A stretch of DNA of 64,000 nt from Hyperoodon ampullatus (lineage: Eukaryota; Chordata; Mammalia; Artiodactyla; Ziphiidae). The DNA lies in assembly GCA_949752795.1 (NCBI GenBank), contig OX457070.1, positions 34,195,574 to 34,259,573 of the forward strand, given 5' to 3'. Within the stretch, counting starts at the first letter, position 1. Each line of letters begins with the position of its first letter. Under the pieces are notes generated by a model. It was not told the DNA's origin. It ran no database searches and worked only from the letters and a program-made list of their open reading frames with translations. This document shows, one piece after another, positions 1 through 12,576 of this stretch. The translations under genes were made by a program, and so were the position numbers.

Positions 1-318
1 AAAAAGCCAAATATTGTATGATTCCATTGATATGAAATGTCCAAACTAGGCAAATCTTTAGAGACAGAAGGTAGATTAGTGATTGTCTTATGACTGTCAG
101 GGGTTTGTCGGGGAGGAGCAGAGAAATGCAGAGTGAGTGTTAATGGATATAGGATTTCTTTTGGGGATAATGAAATGTTCTAATATTGCTTGTGGTGATG
201 GTTATACAACTCTACTATTATTTTGGGTTTTTTTCTGCTTTTATTGATATAGTTGACATACAGTATAGTATATACTTCAAATAAGTGAATTGTATGGTAT
301 GTGTATATCTCAATAAAG
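1..318 (+). mobile_element. L1 3' end fragment (old, L1M-like)
   Basis: The text matches the 3' untranslated end of an old mammalian L1 on the plus strand: 'gattccattgatatgaaatgtcc', the 'gttctaatattgcttgtggtgatgg' type phrase, and a terminal 'tatatctcaataaagg'. A stretch at about 225-285 resembles a different L1 3' end in the opposite orientation, so a small insertion may split it. The 5' part lies outside the window. The open frame at 301-486 is chance sequence. Confidence 0.6.
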
Positions 319-679
319 GTTTGTGGTTTTTTAACTTTCAGGATAAAAATCAAAGCAGTTCACTCAGAGACAAACTGCTCTACTGTTTATGATGGACTAA
401 AACTTGAACTCACTGATTCTATCAGTACTCCTTCCAATCCAAAAGCTATTCTTCCTACCAAATACTCTAATTCCGTCACTGAATAAACTCCAGGTCCTAA
501 ATGCTGTCTTGCTTCATCAAATAAAATGGAGATTTCTGGCATAAATAAATAAATTGAATAAATAAATGGAAGGATGAATGAATGAATGTTAGTATTCTGC
601 CTAAGTCAGTTGAGGGGATATTCTAACATATTAGGACTATAATACTGAGAAGGAGAGCCATGGGGGCCATTTTAGTGGT

Positions 680-800
680 GGGATAGTGTAGAAGTTAAGG
701 GTTAAGAATGCAGCATCATAAAGACTTGGATTTAAAACCTGGTCCCCCTGCTTCCAGGCTCTCTCCTTGGCAAACTGCTCAATCTCTTGAATGCATTTTC
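680..800 (+). repeat. MIR fragment
   Basis: 'agtgtagaagttaaggg...agacttggatttaaaacctgg' followed by 'cttggcaaactgctcaatctcttg' follows the MIR order of tRNA-like head and core. It is highly diverged, as expected for this ancient SINE. Confidence 0.5.
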
Positions 801-824
801 TCACCTGGCTCTCACAGCAGTCTT

Positions 825-975
825 AAAATATAGGTATTGTTAGTCCCATTTTTTTACAGATGAGGAAAGTTAAGCTCAGTAAATTAACTAGTCAAGTTCA
901 CTTTTCTATAAATGGCAAAACTGATATTCAAACTTTTGTCTGCCTACTCTGAAAGCTGTGCCTCCTAACCAATCA
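825..975 (-). repeat. MIR fragment, reverse orientation
   Basis: 'tagtcccatttttttacagatgaggaaag' and 'caaaactgatattcaaacttttgtctg' are the reverse-strand signature of MIR. It lies beside the forward MIR fragment at 680-800, so two old copies sit head to head. Confidence 0.55.
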
Positions 976-1224
976 TATACCACATACCAATTTATTAATT
1001 TATGGTGGGAGACATACCTTTCTCTTGACCAAGTGGTTTAAGTCATCTTTTCAGCGGCTAATTTTCTAGTTTCAAACACTTGGGACATTGAATTAGTAAT
1101 TAGAAAATTGATACATGAGTGTGGACTCTGAGCAGAGAAAATTGAAGATATCTTCCATGCAGAGAGAGTCTAGAGAATTCTGCCTGCTTTCCTAATACCA
1201 GTAGGGCTCTGACCAGACCAGGCA

Positions 1225-1850
1225 TTGTTATTCACTCAGCAAATATATTTAGAACACCCACTCTATGTCAGGTCCCATTCTAGGACCTGGATGTGGTCCC
1301 AGCCTTCATGAAGCTTACATTCTAGTTGGGAGAGACAAATGTTAAACAAGTGAACTTAAAAATATGATAAATTCAGATAACAATAAGTGCAACTAAGCCC
1401 GTGCACCAAAACTACTGAGCCCATGTGCCACAACTACTGAAGCCCGTGCACCTAGAGCCTGTGCTCTGCAACAAGAGAAGCCACTGCAATGAGAAGCCCA
1501 CACACTACAACTAAGAGTAGCCCCCACTCGCTGCAACTAGAGAAAGCCTGTGTGCAACAATGAAGACCCAATGCAGCCAAAACTAAATAAATTAATCAAT
1601 TAATTAATTTAAGAAATTTTAAAAAATAAATAAAATGAGGTGGTTGTGTTAATTCAAGGAACAGAAGAAGGCTATTGTGACTGGAGCACAGTGACTAAAG
1701 GGAAGAGGGGTACATGGAGGGCTTTATAGACTGCAGCAAAGAAAGTAGATTTTATCCCAATCTCAGTGGCACACACTTGAAAGTTTTGAATATTGTGGAA
1801 GGTTTTGTTTTAAAACTGAACGTGGAGAAATGGTAAGGACATCAGTTAAG
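1225..1850 (-). mobile_element. L2 fragment, reverse strand, interrupted by a SINE
   Basis: The sequence 'ttcactcagcaaatatatttagaacaccc...gaagcttacattctag' is the reverse complement of the L2 3' end. The match resumes after the SINE at about 1640 with 'gaacagaagaaggctattgtg' and 'gatttttatccc'-like text. The two halves are one L2 copy split by the later CHR SINE at 1391-1625. The open frame at 2021-2341 lies beyond it and has no coding signature. Confidence 0.6.
1391..1625 (+). mobile_element. CHR SINE, long form, head missing
   Basis: It starts abruptly at 'caactaagcccgtgcacc' and lacks the tRNA-like promoter head. The body runs through 'gaagcccgtgcacctagagc', 'gagtagcccccactcgctg' and 'gacccaatgcagccaaaac', and ends in an AAT-rich tail. 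A SINE cut at the 5' end has no A box and should be unable to transcribe itself. It lies inside the L2. Confidence 0.85.
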
Positions 1851-3526
1851 CATGACACATTTTCTCCACTTTCTCCCTAATTCCACTAAAATGACACAAA
1901 ATGGTTTTTTAAGCATAAAACTCACAAGACAAGAAAGGTGGAAAAGAGACAAAAGAAAGCTATCAACAAATATTTGTAAGCTGGAGAGCAGATGGAGGAA
2001 TGATAGTTACTAAGCAAAGCCTAGAAAGCTGAAAACTTAATGCCTGAGGTTGAGATGGGGGAAAAGAAGCAAGTCCATTCACGAGAAACCTGAAAAGGAA
2101 CTGACTGAAAATAGGTTAGAATCATTTGAACTCCTAAATTTCCTCTTTCACCCCTTCCAGTCAGATGATACCCTGCCCTGCACCACATACCTCTCCACCT
2201 ACCACCATCCCCCCACACCCCAACTTCTGTCATGGAATGGAGTGGCTTTACTCTAGAGTGAGTTAAAGTCAAAGGGACTCCATTCTCAGGGACAGGCACT
2301 GCTGAGGATAACAGGGAGATTAAGGGAAAGTCTACATCCAAAAGGGTGAGACCCAGCCTCCTTCTGACTGAACTGCAAACAAGCTGGTAATCAGTTTTGC
2401 ACCTCTATCCTACTCACTGCCCACTCTGTTCTTCTTCCTCTCTTGGGAAAAACAAAGGAAAACCTATACAGAGATGAGACCTACAGATCCTGACAGCTGG
2501 GAATCCTCTAACAAAAATAGCCAACCTCTGCTAGATCACATTACAATGAAACCCAGTAGTCAGCAAGACTCAGCGCCCAGCAGACAGCTTCCAATAAGTT
2601 TTTAGTGTTTCACTCTTAAGTATCACTGGACAGCCTAGGATCATCAGACAGTTGAGGAAAATGTCTAACACCTAAGACAAAAACCAAAACAGTGACAATG
2701 TAGAAAGCAGAAGAGAACTTTTTTTAAAAAACGTCATTATAGTTAATATCTTCATATCCCCAGAGAGATAACATTTTAAATATGATAGAAGAAAAAATTC
2801 AATAGAAAAGTTAGAATATAAAGTTCAAGAAATTTTCCAAAAAGTAGAGTAAAAAGACAACAGAATGGAAAATAAGAGAAAAAATTTAAAAATTAGAGGA
2901 TCGGGACAGGAAGTTTAATGCCAGAAAACACAGGGAAAATTATTTCAGAAACAATACAAGATTATTTCCAAGAACTGAGAAACAATTTTCTAGACATGCT
3001 CTATTTCTCAGGGGTTACTAAAGGATGTACTCCTGGAAAATGAAGGAGTTATTCAAGAAATATGAAATCATGAGAACTAGGAGACCAGGGATTTGGGACA
3101 TGAGAGAAATAAGAATTCTATGAATAATGGTGGGACAAAAATCTCAAGTAACAGGACAAGGTACTTCAGAAGGGAAATTATCTCTCTCTCTCTCTCTCTC
3201 CTGCCCACCCCTCCACCCCCCCACACACACACTTAAGTTTTCTGATGTATTTTAAGTGTTTGAGAGATATATACTTCTAGTGGAGAGTTTGGTAATGAAT
3301 TAGTTAAAACTTCTTTAAAAAAGGAAAAATGAAGCAATGATTAAATCCAGGGAAAATTTTAAAAATTGTAATACAAGGAAATGTCATCAGGTATACTACA
3401 TGGCTCAGTATGAATACAAATACTAAATAATGGTCTAATCAAATATCATGATATGTTGATGTTAGGAGGATGAGGGGTAGGGGAGTATGTGTGTGTTGGG
3501 GAGGAACTGTAAGAGAGCTAAATGAT
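1851..3526. other. No gene recognised; AT-rich DNA with short simple repeats
   Basis: I see no repeat family I can name with confidence and no coding exon. A (CT)n run lies at about 3180-3200 and a short CA run at about 3220-3232. Small open frames at 2050-2256 and 2021-2341 overlap on opposite strands and show no conserved domain. Confidence 0.5.
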
Positions 3527-3743
3527 TTTTGGGTTTTTTTTTTTTCTTTTTGTGGTACGCGGGCCTCTCACTGTTGTGGCCTCTCCCGTCGCGGAGCACA
3601 GGCTCCGGACGCGCAGGCCCAGCAGCCATGGCTCACGGGCCCAGCCGCTCCGCGGCATGTGGGATCTTCCCAAACCGGGGCATGAACCCGTGTCCCCTGC
3701 ATTGGCAGGCGGACTCCCAACCACTGCGCCACCAGGGAAGCCC
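3527..3743 (-). mobile_element. CHR SINE, short young form
   Basis: Reverse-strand copy beginning with a T run and 'gtggtacgcgggcctctcac' and ending 'gcgccaccagggaagccc', which is the tRNA-like head read backwards. Flanks show an imperfect target-site duplication, 'gagctaaatgat' at 3515-3526 and 'gagttaaatgat' at 3744-3755. The several overlapping open frames here are artefacts of the GC-rich SINE. Confidence 0.92.
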
Positions 3744-3952
3744 GAGTTAAATGATCTTTTACCATAGTTGGTTAATAAATGATGTCTAAAGTGAGAAAGA
3801 TCAAGAAATAGCTGAAGAAGCATGTTCAGAAATAAGGAGCTAAATATCAGAAGAAACAACTAAAAGAGTTGAAGGTAGTTGCCTTGGGGAGGCAGAAATT
3901 GAGAATAGATGTTCATCATTAAAAGCTTTTTTAAACCATTTGACTTTTTAAC

Positions 3953-3993
<41 letters not shown>

Positions 3994-3996
3994 TTG
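3953..3996 (+). repeat. (TG)n microsatellite
   Basis: Nearly uninterrupted TG dinucleotide run, broken once by 'tatg' near the 3' end. Potentially length-polymorphic. Confidence 0.95.
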
Positions 3997-4593
3997 ATGT
4001 AGGTGGAATATTCGGTACCAAATAAACCATGGCTGATTTTTCTGCTTTTTTTTGACTTTCTTTTTATCAAGGCTTTATTACTTGATGAAATATAAATTGC
4101 AAGATTATAGTGTATCCTGCTTAAATTAAATTTTAATCCTGGATTTGGGAGCTTCCTTAGGCTTTTAGATAAAATATAGAAGACATTCTACCATAATCTC
4201 ATCAGCAGCACTTTTACAAATTTTGAAACTTCATTATGTATGTTGCTACCTAAACTCAGCCACTTACTGTTGATTCTTATAAGCTTCTATCTCCAGGTTT
4301 AATTCTCTGTCCTTGAGGCTTGCTGACCGACAGGTACGCAATGACTCTTTTGTTGTATAAGTTTTATTACAAGTTGTATAATAAACCTATACTATAATGA
4401 AATGTATATCACATATATAACGCATATAAAAGTAAAATATATATGTGATAAAACTGTCTATACTGTGTATTACAAAATGATATATGTTAGTGACAATTAT
4501 TAAAGTTTTCTTAGTGATATTGTTGATACCCTGTATTACTGAAAGAAGAAATGCAAAGTCTATTAATCCACACAGTTTTACAAACAGCACAGA
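3997..4593. other. No gene recognised; AT-rich DNA
   Basis: Very AT-rich sequence, including 'catatataacgcatataaaag' type stretches around 4400-4450. No repeat family or exon recognised. Open frames here are short and AT-driven. Confidence 0.45.
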
Positions 4594-4967
4594 GGGACTT
4601 ACCTGGTGGTGGCTCAGTGGTTAGGAATCCGCCTGCCAATGCAAGGGACATGGGTTTGAGCCCTGGTCCGGGAAGATTCCACATGCCGCAGAGCAACCAA
4701 ACCCGTGTGCCACAACTACTGAGCCTGTGCTCTAGAGCCTGCGAGCCACAACTACTGAGCCCATGTGACACAACTACTGAAGCCCGCGTGCCTAGAGCCC
4801 GTGCTCTGCAACAAGAGTAGCCATCGCAATGAGAAGCCAGCGCACCGCAATGAAGAGTAGCCCCTGCTCGCCACAACTAGAGAAAGCCTCTGCGCAGCAA
4901 CAAAGACTCAACGCAGCCAAAAAAATAAATAAATAAAATAAACAAATTTATTTAAAAAAAAAAAAAG
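4594..4967 (+). mobile_element. CHR SINE, long form
   Basis: Complete long copy: tRNA-like head 'ggacttacctggtggtggctcag' with an extra small insertion, B-box-like 'gggtttgagccctgg', then the 'agcccgtgctctgcaacaag' body and an A-rich tail with AAAT repeats. Short flanking repeats 'agcacaga' at 4586-4593 and 4968-4975 are a likely target-site duplication. The open frames on both strands here are SINE artefacts. Confidence 0.93.
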
Positions 4968-5209
4968 AGCACAGAACCTAAAATACACACACACAATGAT
5001 ACTATACATATTCTTTGTCCTTACTTAGGTATATAAATGTATGTAAAAAGGATAAACTGATACCCTCTTGGGAGAGTACAAGATTTGAAAGGGACGAGAA
5101 AGGATTTACCCTAACTAAAATATTCCAGTTTTCTTTTTTTACAGAGGGGATGTTTTCATGTATTTCCCATGAGTTTAAAAATTAATGTTTAAGTAAATGT
5201 ATAAAGTTT

Positions 5210-5560
5210 AAAATAAATTTTATTGAGGTATAATACACATATAGAAAAATGCACAAATGATATTTTAATGGCCCAAGACATTATCACTAAGTGAACACAG
5301 CTATGTAACCACACCCAGGTCAAGAATGACAATATTGCAAGCACCCAGAAGATGTCCCCACACCTGCTTTCCATCACCGCCCTACCTCTCCACTCCAAAG
5401 GAAAACATTACTGACCTTCTAACAGCATAGATTAATTTTGCCTAGTTTTGACTTTGTATAAATGGAATCATGACACTATATATTTTTTGCTCAACATTTT
5501 GTTTGTGAAATTCATTCATTCATGTCATTGCCTGAGGCTGTCATTGCTCTCAGAATTTAA
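5210..5560 (-). mobile_element. L1 3' end fragment, reverse strand (old)
   Basis: 'ttttattgaggtataatacacatatag', then 'catcaccgccctacctctcc' and 'tttgtataaatggaatcatgac', is the reverse complement of an old L1 3' region. It is strongly diverged and has no open frame of note. Confidence 0.65.
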
Positions 5561-7834
5561 CTATTAATAGATGACTTTTAAATAAGGATCCAGTACCACC
5601 AAAAAGTTTTTAAAATAACCAAGTACGTTTGAGTTTCTCTTTTCACATGATTTAGGGGGAAAAATGTGCCTGACATCAGTATCCAACATCAAAATGTAAG
5701 CTCCCGACCTCCAAGTGATCTGTCATCACTGAAAGAAAAGTAAACTCTCAGAACAGCAAAAGTTTCAATTTGAGAATCATTTGAATTATCTACATAAAAT
5801 GTATAAAATTTGGTTAAGTTCAGAATTTATCTATCTTTATCCTAAATAAGATACTCTGTTACCTCAATACTGTGGTTAAAATCTGATGTTAATAATTTGC
5901 TATTGAAAAGAGAAGAAACAAAATGCTGGTGGGGGGAGTGATAAATTTAAATTTCTAATGAAAGATGAAAAAGGAGTATGGTCCATGGTCAAATCCCCCG
6001 ACAGCAGTGTGTGGAACAACATGAGCTTTTGTCACAAGTTGTCAGGGCCTTGAAGCTTAACAAATGAGTCTAAAATAAAAATATGTAAGTTTATGGAAAT
6101 AAAAATAGAACTTAATAAGACAAAGCTCAAGCCCTGCCTCTTCCATTGGCCTGGAGGTCTAGGGTCAGCTTCTTCTACCTTCCCAGGATCAGTTCTTATC
6201 TGTATTCTGGTCTTTACGAGTCCAGCTGAGATCTTTACCTACAACTGCCAGAGGAAGCCATGAGCCCTCTTCAAACTCTGACTCATCTCCTAGTCCTGGC
6301 TTTCAGAGAAGGCGTAGACAGAGAGAGGAGTGAGCGGGAATTAACTCTCTTTCTGCCACTGCTAAAGCAACATAGCAGTCTAGTTCAGTGGTTTCCAACT
6401 TTCCCAGAACCCCCCAGAGTACACTTTGCTGTTTAATTTTGACTGTTGCTCTGAGCTGTTGCCAAACAGAGCACATCCTCTATTTGCTCACCATGCACAG
6501 GTGACTGTCTGACACATGCTCCAGTAACTTGTGGCATACCCTGAAATAATCAGTATCACTGCCATGAAATAGCAGTATTTGGCAAGAATATTGATATTTG
6601 GCAGAATATTGAAAATAGCCCACAGATGCCCATGATTACCTTCAGACTTGTTACCACCCCTTTCTTTTAAAGATGAGTAGACTGAGGTACAGAGAAGTTA
6701 AAAGATGGAATAATGGATATAGGTATATCATGGAATAATGAACTTAGTGGAAAGCATCCTGAACCATGAATAAGAAGACCTGGCTTCTAGTCTTCATTTT
6801 AAGAAGATTTAACTTTGTGATCCTGACCAGACTTTTTAAGCTTTTCTCACTTTATACAATTCAGTTTGGGTTTTTTGCCCCCAATAAATGCATTACTCTG
6901 TTAATTTATAAAAAGTATTATTATTATTAGTTATTGTTATTATTTTACAAATCACAGTTATAACATTGAAATTCATGTTCCCTTTTATTTTTTCATTGGG
7001 TGAGCTTTAAGACGATCAGATAGGCTCACCTCATATACTTGTTCCTTATTCTCCTTCCTATGTTTCCTTTTTCTCCTTAATTATCAGAACAAGATTCACC
7101 ATATTCACCCCCCATGACCTGTATTAACATTTCTAGAAATGCAATCAGTTCTTTATGTGTGTTCAGGTAAACATAGATAATTGACACATGACAGTTGAAT
7201 CGAATTCACACTGTAAATGAGAAATGCAGCATGTTGTCACCTAGAAGAATGTTGGCATTGATGGCCAGACATCAACAGTGGCAGAGAAAACTGTGTGCTA
7301 ACGTGGACTAACTCATGTCGGAGAGCTGTCACTTAATTTTGGTGACATGGCACCTGCATTTATCACATAGTGCAGAGAGCTTGAGTTTCTTTTGAATATC
7401 TGGATGAGATTTCATCTTGGAATGTAAAGTTGCCCCAGGCAAACAGACCTGTTCAAACCTGTTTGGGCATTGTTAAGGATAAATGATCACTCTTTACTCT
7501 TTGGTTAAGATTATGCGACAGGGATATTTGCCACGTTGAGTTGTTCTGACAATTACACTGATGTAGAAAAGAGGCTTTGTTAAGCATTACAGATATTTTC
7601 GTAAATTTCAAGGACCTCAAGGAAAAGAGTTTACTAGGGATTTGCTAGTGTCAACTTTGTACAACCTAAAAGCATAACCTATTACTCATTTAGGAAGCAT
7701 GGAATGAAATCACTAAGCACGTTACAGCATGATACTATTCCTGAAAAATGAACACTAGTCCATTTATTGGAGGTTAAGTGGAGTCAAAGGTCTAAATAAA
7801 TTAAACACTAACAAAGTCTCATTCTTAGTAGGAA
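5561..7834. other. No gene recognised; ancient unclassified sequence
   Basis: I find no exon-like structure and no young repeat. 'cagtggtttccaact' near 6386 resembles a hAT-type terminal inverted repeat, and 'gatgagtagactgaggtacag' near 6670 resembles a MIR remnant. Both are too short to call. Confidence 0.4.
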
Positions 7835-8090
7835 TAGTAGCTTACTGCTATTTACTGAGCAACTCTTTTCTGCCACACACTATAATAAGCACTTTTAATA
7901 TATTATCTAATTTAACTAATTCCTCACGTCAATCCTGTGAGGTGGGTACTATTATCACTACTTTACAGTCAAGAGAAGTAAGACTAAGAGTTTAAAATCA
8001 ACTACCTAAAGTCTCACACTTGGTAGGAACATCAGAATTCAAACCCAAGTCTGTCTGATTTGAAGTCAGAGTTCTTTCCATGATAAAATA
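7835..8090 (-). repeat. MIR, reverse orientation
   Basis: 'ctatttactgagcaactc', 'taatttaactaattcctcac', 'gtgaggtgggtactattatc' and 'aattcaaacccaagtctgtctg' occur in the order expected for a reverse-complemented MIR of near full length. Confidence 0.65.
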
Positions 8091-8289
8091 CTGCTTCTGT
8101 TTTTTATTCTGTGCTTTTTTGTTTTTAGTTAATAATTAACTACATAAATAATACATGAATTCATTCTTCTCTTAAAATATAACACATTACAGATACACGT
8201 TAAGTCTCTCTTAATACTCATCATTAACCCCAGTTCCTTCTCACTTTCCCAGAAGTAATACTGTTTTAAGTTTTGGTGGATCCTTAGAG

Positions 8290-8296
<7 letters not shown>

Positions 8297-8329
<33 letters not shown>

Positions 8330-8652
8330 TTGGCTGCATTGGGTCTTCATTGCTGCACGCAGGCTTTCTCTAGTTGTGGCAAGCGGGGGCTACTCCTCAT
8401 TGCGGGGTGCAGACTTCTCATTGCGGTGGCTTCTCTTGTTGCAAAACACGGGTTCTAGGCGCACGGGCTTCAGTAGTTGTGGCATGCGGGCTCAATAGTT
8501 GTGGCTTGTGGGCTCTAGAGCGCAGGTTCAGTAGTTGTGGTGCATGGGCTTAGTTGCTCTGCGGCATGTGGGATCTTCCCGGACCAGGGCTTGAACCCGT
8601 GTCCCCTGCATTGGCAGGCAGATTCTTAACCACTGTGCCATCGGGGAAGTCC
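8297..8652 (-). mobile_element. CHR SINE, long form
   Basis: Opens with about ten ATTT units (the tail read backwards), then 'ggctgcattgggtcttcattg', and ends 'gccatcggggaagtcc', the head. The flanking 'agattattt' at 8288-8296 recurs at about 8654 and is the probable target-site duplication. Confidence 0.94.
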
Positions 8653-8679
8653 TAGATTATTTTTTTAAATATCCATTAG

Positions 8680-9412
8680 ATTCACAGGAAAAGATATTCA
8701 ACATCATTAGCCATCATAGAAACGCATATTAAATCCACAATTAGATACCACTACATACCTATTAGAATCTTAAATGACTAACATAAAACATAGTGATAAT
8801 ATCAAATGCTGTAAGGACGCAGAAACTGGATCTCTCATACACTGCTGGTCAGAATGTAAAATAATACACTCAGCCTGTCAATTTCTTATAAAACTAAACG
8901 TCACTTACCATACAACACAGCAACTTCATGCTTAAGCATTTACCCCAGAGAAATGAAAACATACATTCACAAAGAAACCTGTATAGGAATGTTCATAGCA
9001 GTTTTATTTGCAACAGCCCAAAACTGGAAACAACCCAAATGTCCTTTAATGAGTGAATGATTAAACAAAATGTGGTACCTCCAATTATGGAATATTACAC
9101 AGTAATAAAAAGAAACTATTGGTACACACAACAACTTGAATGGATCTCAAGGGAATTATGCTGAGTAAAAAAAAGCACTCTTAAAAGGGTGATATACTGT
9201 TTAATTCCATTTATATAACATTCTAGAAATGACAAAATTTTGGAGATAGAGAACAGATCAGTAGTTGCCAGGTGTTGGGGATGGGTATGACCCTAAAGGT
9301 ATAGTTTGAGAGATCTTTATTATGATGGAGCAGTTCTGTATCTGGATTGTGGTGGTGGTTACACTAATCTGTATAGATGTGATAAAATTGCACAGAAGTA
9401 CACTCATTCCAG
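8680..9412 (+). mobile_element. L1 3' fragment, sense strand (old)
   Basis: 'gatattcaacatcattagcc', 'tctcatacactgctggtcag', 'aacaacccaaatgtcctttaatg' and 'gtaataaaaagaaactattgg' follow the C-terminal ORF2 and 3' untranslated order of old L1 elements. The reading frame is destroyed. The 3' end is interrupted by the SINE at 9413. Confidence 0.75.
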
Positions 9413-9660
9413 AGACTTCCCTGGTGGTCCAGTGGTTAAGAATCCACCTTCCAATGCAAGGGGCTCGGGTTCGATCCTTAGTTGGGGAATTAAGATCCTA
9501 CATGCTGCGGGGCAACTAAGCCTGCCCGCTGCAACTACTGAGCCCAAGTGCCACAACTAGAGAGAAGCCCGCATGGTGCATCGAAAGATCCTGCATGCTG
9601 CAACTAAGACCCAATGCAGCCAAATAAATAAATAAAATAAAATAAATATTAAAAAATTTA
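9413..9660 (+). mobile_element. CHR-related SINE, older variant
   Basis: Head 'agacttccctggtggtccag' and 'gggttcgatccttagttggg' are tRNA-like, but the body ('cctgcccgctgcaactactg', then 'gaaagatcctgcatgctgc') is shorter and differs from the two common forms. The tail is AAAT-rich. It sits inside or at the end of the L1 at 8680-9412. Confidence 0.85.
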
Positions 9661-11104
9661 AAAAATACTCTGGGGGAAACAATAAAGAAGGATAGATTCA
9701 GCAAATGGGCAGAATCTTGATAATCATTGAATCTGGAAGATAAATACATAGGAGTTCATTGTACTTGTCTACTTTTTATTATTTTAAGCAATTTTATAAT
9801 AAATTTTAAAGTGCTTTATTATAAAAGTAATAGAAAACATGGAAGGAGGAGGGTAAAGCTTAGAAAAGTAAGAGAAAAAAATAGAGCTCATAACCTACTA
9901 CCTAGAGACAACCACTGTTAAAATTTAGGTGTATTTTCTTCTAGTATTTTTCTGTGTGAATTTTGATTAGGTTTTCATAATTAAGATGAAAATCTGTATG
10001 TAAATTTGTGTTCTACTTTTTCCCTTTACATATATAAGCATTTTTAATACTATCATGAATTTTAAGCATAGTATTTAATGATGGCATAATAGTCCATTGA
10101 GCAGTTAGAGCTAAGCTGCATTTGCTACCTCTCTTCTGGGCTCACATGAAGATTTCTAATAAGGCATTTATTCTGTATCACATTTTTGTGGGGAGAGGTG
10201 CAGTCTCCTCCTGTATACCAAACCTAACACGTGCTTAATACATACTAGATACTTTATTTACATAAATTAAATGAAAAAAATGATAATTTTTTTGGATTAT
10301 TCAATTAGCTGCACACAATGGCCCATGTTACTTTATTTTACCAAGCAAAATATCATGAAAGACCATGTTAGTGTCCTTATTTGAACTGGCATTTTACTGA
10401 ATTTCAGAATATTAACCCAATCAAAAATTTAAATGACTTTTCTTAATAAACCTCTACTGGTCCTTATTGCCTACCACCTGATCTTAGAAGAACTTACCAA
10501 GCATTCACATAGTAGTCTATTCTACAATTGTGCTGGAGATCAACAAACTTGTCTGGCAGCAAACTGGTATTCCATTAATTCTTCACAAGAGTGCCACAAA
10601 ATCTTAACTAATGTAAAAAATTAATATTTTCCATAACTGAGTATACACATGGTCATGGTGATGCCTGTCTGCTACGACCTGGAGCGAGAAGGTGATGTGA
10701 TAGAGCACAAATCGGCACTTCATTTGCTTTGAGGTAATTGCCTTATAATATGTCAAAAAACAGGCACCAAAGAAAGTTTGCTTGTAACCTAGAACATTAA
10801 TAAATTAGCTATGGGAGAATAAGATTGTCAGAAAAATCAATGAACAATTCAAAGAATTAATTACTATTATGCTTTTTTGTTTGTATACTAGAAAGATAAA
10901 CTGATTGATTCTATCTAATGAAAATGAGACAGGATTCATATAAGGAAAATAGGAAAGAGGTGAGAAAAATTACAATTTGAGAACAGTGAGCTTTGTTTTC
11001 CTTTTCTTAGTTAAGTGCTGATTAGAGGCAGCTAGCAACTATTTGTTTATTGATTCTCTAGAGAACCTTGAGAGGTTAGCTGTGGAATATTCACGATGGA
11101 CCAG
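9661..11104. other. No gene recognised
   Basis: AT-rich, old sequence. 'attataaaagtaatagaaaacatgg' and 'tctagtatttttctgtgtgaa' near 9820-9960 resemble decayed L1 or L2 text but cannot be assigned. The 63-residue open frame at 10433-10624 has no splice context or recognisable domain. Confidence 0.4.
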
Positions 11105-11616
11105 TGTAACACAGAAGAACAAACCTGACTCCATATTAAGTCTATTCCTTTAGCTCTAACGCAGGTGCTCTGTTGCCTGTGCTTAGTCATGCTGGCTCTG
11201 CACCTTTTGTAAAAGAACGTTGCCTATAGCCTGAAATATACATGATAGCACATTCTCAAGGCTCTGACCTTTAAAGGTGTAACACTTTTCCATTCATATG
11301 GAGATAAAAAGTTACATAACAGAGAATAACATTTGTCTTGTTGGAGGTTTATAGGAATATTGTGACCAGACCTGCATAGACAGCTGCAAGAACATAGGAT
11401 TCCAGCACCAAGAAGTTTGCAACAAACAGCCACACCCTCCCCCCTTTTAGTATAAAAGAAACCTGAATTCTGACTAGGGTATGGTTCTTTGGGACACTAC
11501 TCCACCATCTTCTTGGTCTGCTGGCTTTCCGAATAAAGTCACTATTTCTTGTCCCAACACCTCATCTCTCGATTTATTGGCCTATTGTGTAGTAAGCCGT
11601 ATGAGCTTGGTAACGC
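11105..11616 (+). mobile_element. Probable solo LTR of an endogenous retrovirus (class I-like)
   Basis: The stretch starts with TG at 'tgtaacacagaagaac', has a TATA-like 'agtataaaag' near 11450 and a polyadenylation signal 'aataaagtc' near 11533, then ends close to 'gagcttggtaac'. This order (TG, TATA box, AATAAA, short R/U5) is typical of gammaretrovirus-like LTRs. No gag, pol or env sequence lies beside it, so it is probably a recombined solo LTR. Exact ends and target-site duplication are unresolved. Confidence 0.6.
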
Positions 11617-12576
11617 TATCTGTGTGATGTCTACCTGTATCCTTTATTAGCGCATTTTGTTCATCTTAGTTAGCCCAGGTCTACACATCAACACTTCTCC
11701 AGGGTTCACAAGTCAGAAGAGTAAATGGTTCTACTCAAATAGGACACAGTACTGAAGAGTAACCAAGCTAAAATTTCATAAGAGAATTTTCTCTAACAAG
11801 TGATTGGCTTAATTAAGTTAAGCTGACTTAATCAGAATATGAAATTAGTTGACTCATGTAACTGAAAAGTGTAGGGGTGGACTTCAAGCATAATGTGATC
11901 AGAAACTCAAATAATGACATCAGGACTCAATATCTCTTTTCCCATCTCTTGATTACATTGCTATTGTGTTGGCTTTATCTCAGGCAAGCTTTTAGCTTGA
12001 GATGGTAAGATGGTGTCAACAGTTCTCCATCCTATATCATTCTGGGTTCAAAGTCAGTTGAAAAGAAGTCTTTTCCCGTGACTCATTGTGATTAGGCAAA
12101 TTTGGTCAAATTACCTCCTCTGAACTAGTCACTGTGACCAGGGAATGGAATTCCAACACTTGGCTAGTCCTGGTCACATGCTCAAGTCTTGATGGAGGGA
12201 CGGTACCCATTTGCTGCACATGGACTAAGAACAGGAAGAATTCCTAACAGGACACCAGAGTGAGGTTACCAAAAGAAGGGGAAATGGATATGTGCTGAAC
12301 AACCAAAAAGCCACAGGAGGCCTCCACAGTGCAATAATTATATGTATCAGTTAGGACTTTTTCTGACTCAGATGAAGTAGAATCACAAATTTTTCTATGG
12401 CGGGACAATCAAACTAAGACAGAAAGAAAAAAACAAATAACATGCCCCCTTTGTGGTAGGTCTTTCCCAATGTACAACGTGCATCTGCATTATACATTAA
12501 CCAGACCACCTCAAAGCAGGAGCATGTAATCAACCTTTGAGAAAAATGGTCTTTTCTTCAGATACCAGCGCTGTAA
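11617..12576. other. No gene recognised; unclassified old repeat likely
   Basis: The text around 12100-12200, with 'agtcactgtgaccagggaatgg' and 'agtcctggtcacatgctcaag', looks like a diverged interspersed repeat. A related phrase recurs at 14026. I cannot name the family. Confidence 0.35.

Noticed and set aside
8297..8652. Reverse-strand 'ccaccaggg' word at every CHR SINE head, resembling part of a CTCF site
   Set aside because: The next bases are 'aag' rather than 'ggc', so the core consensus fails.
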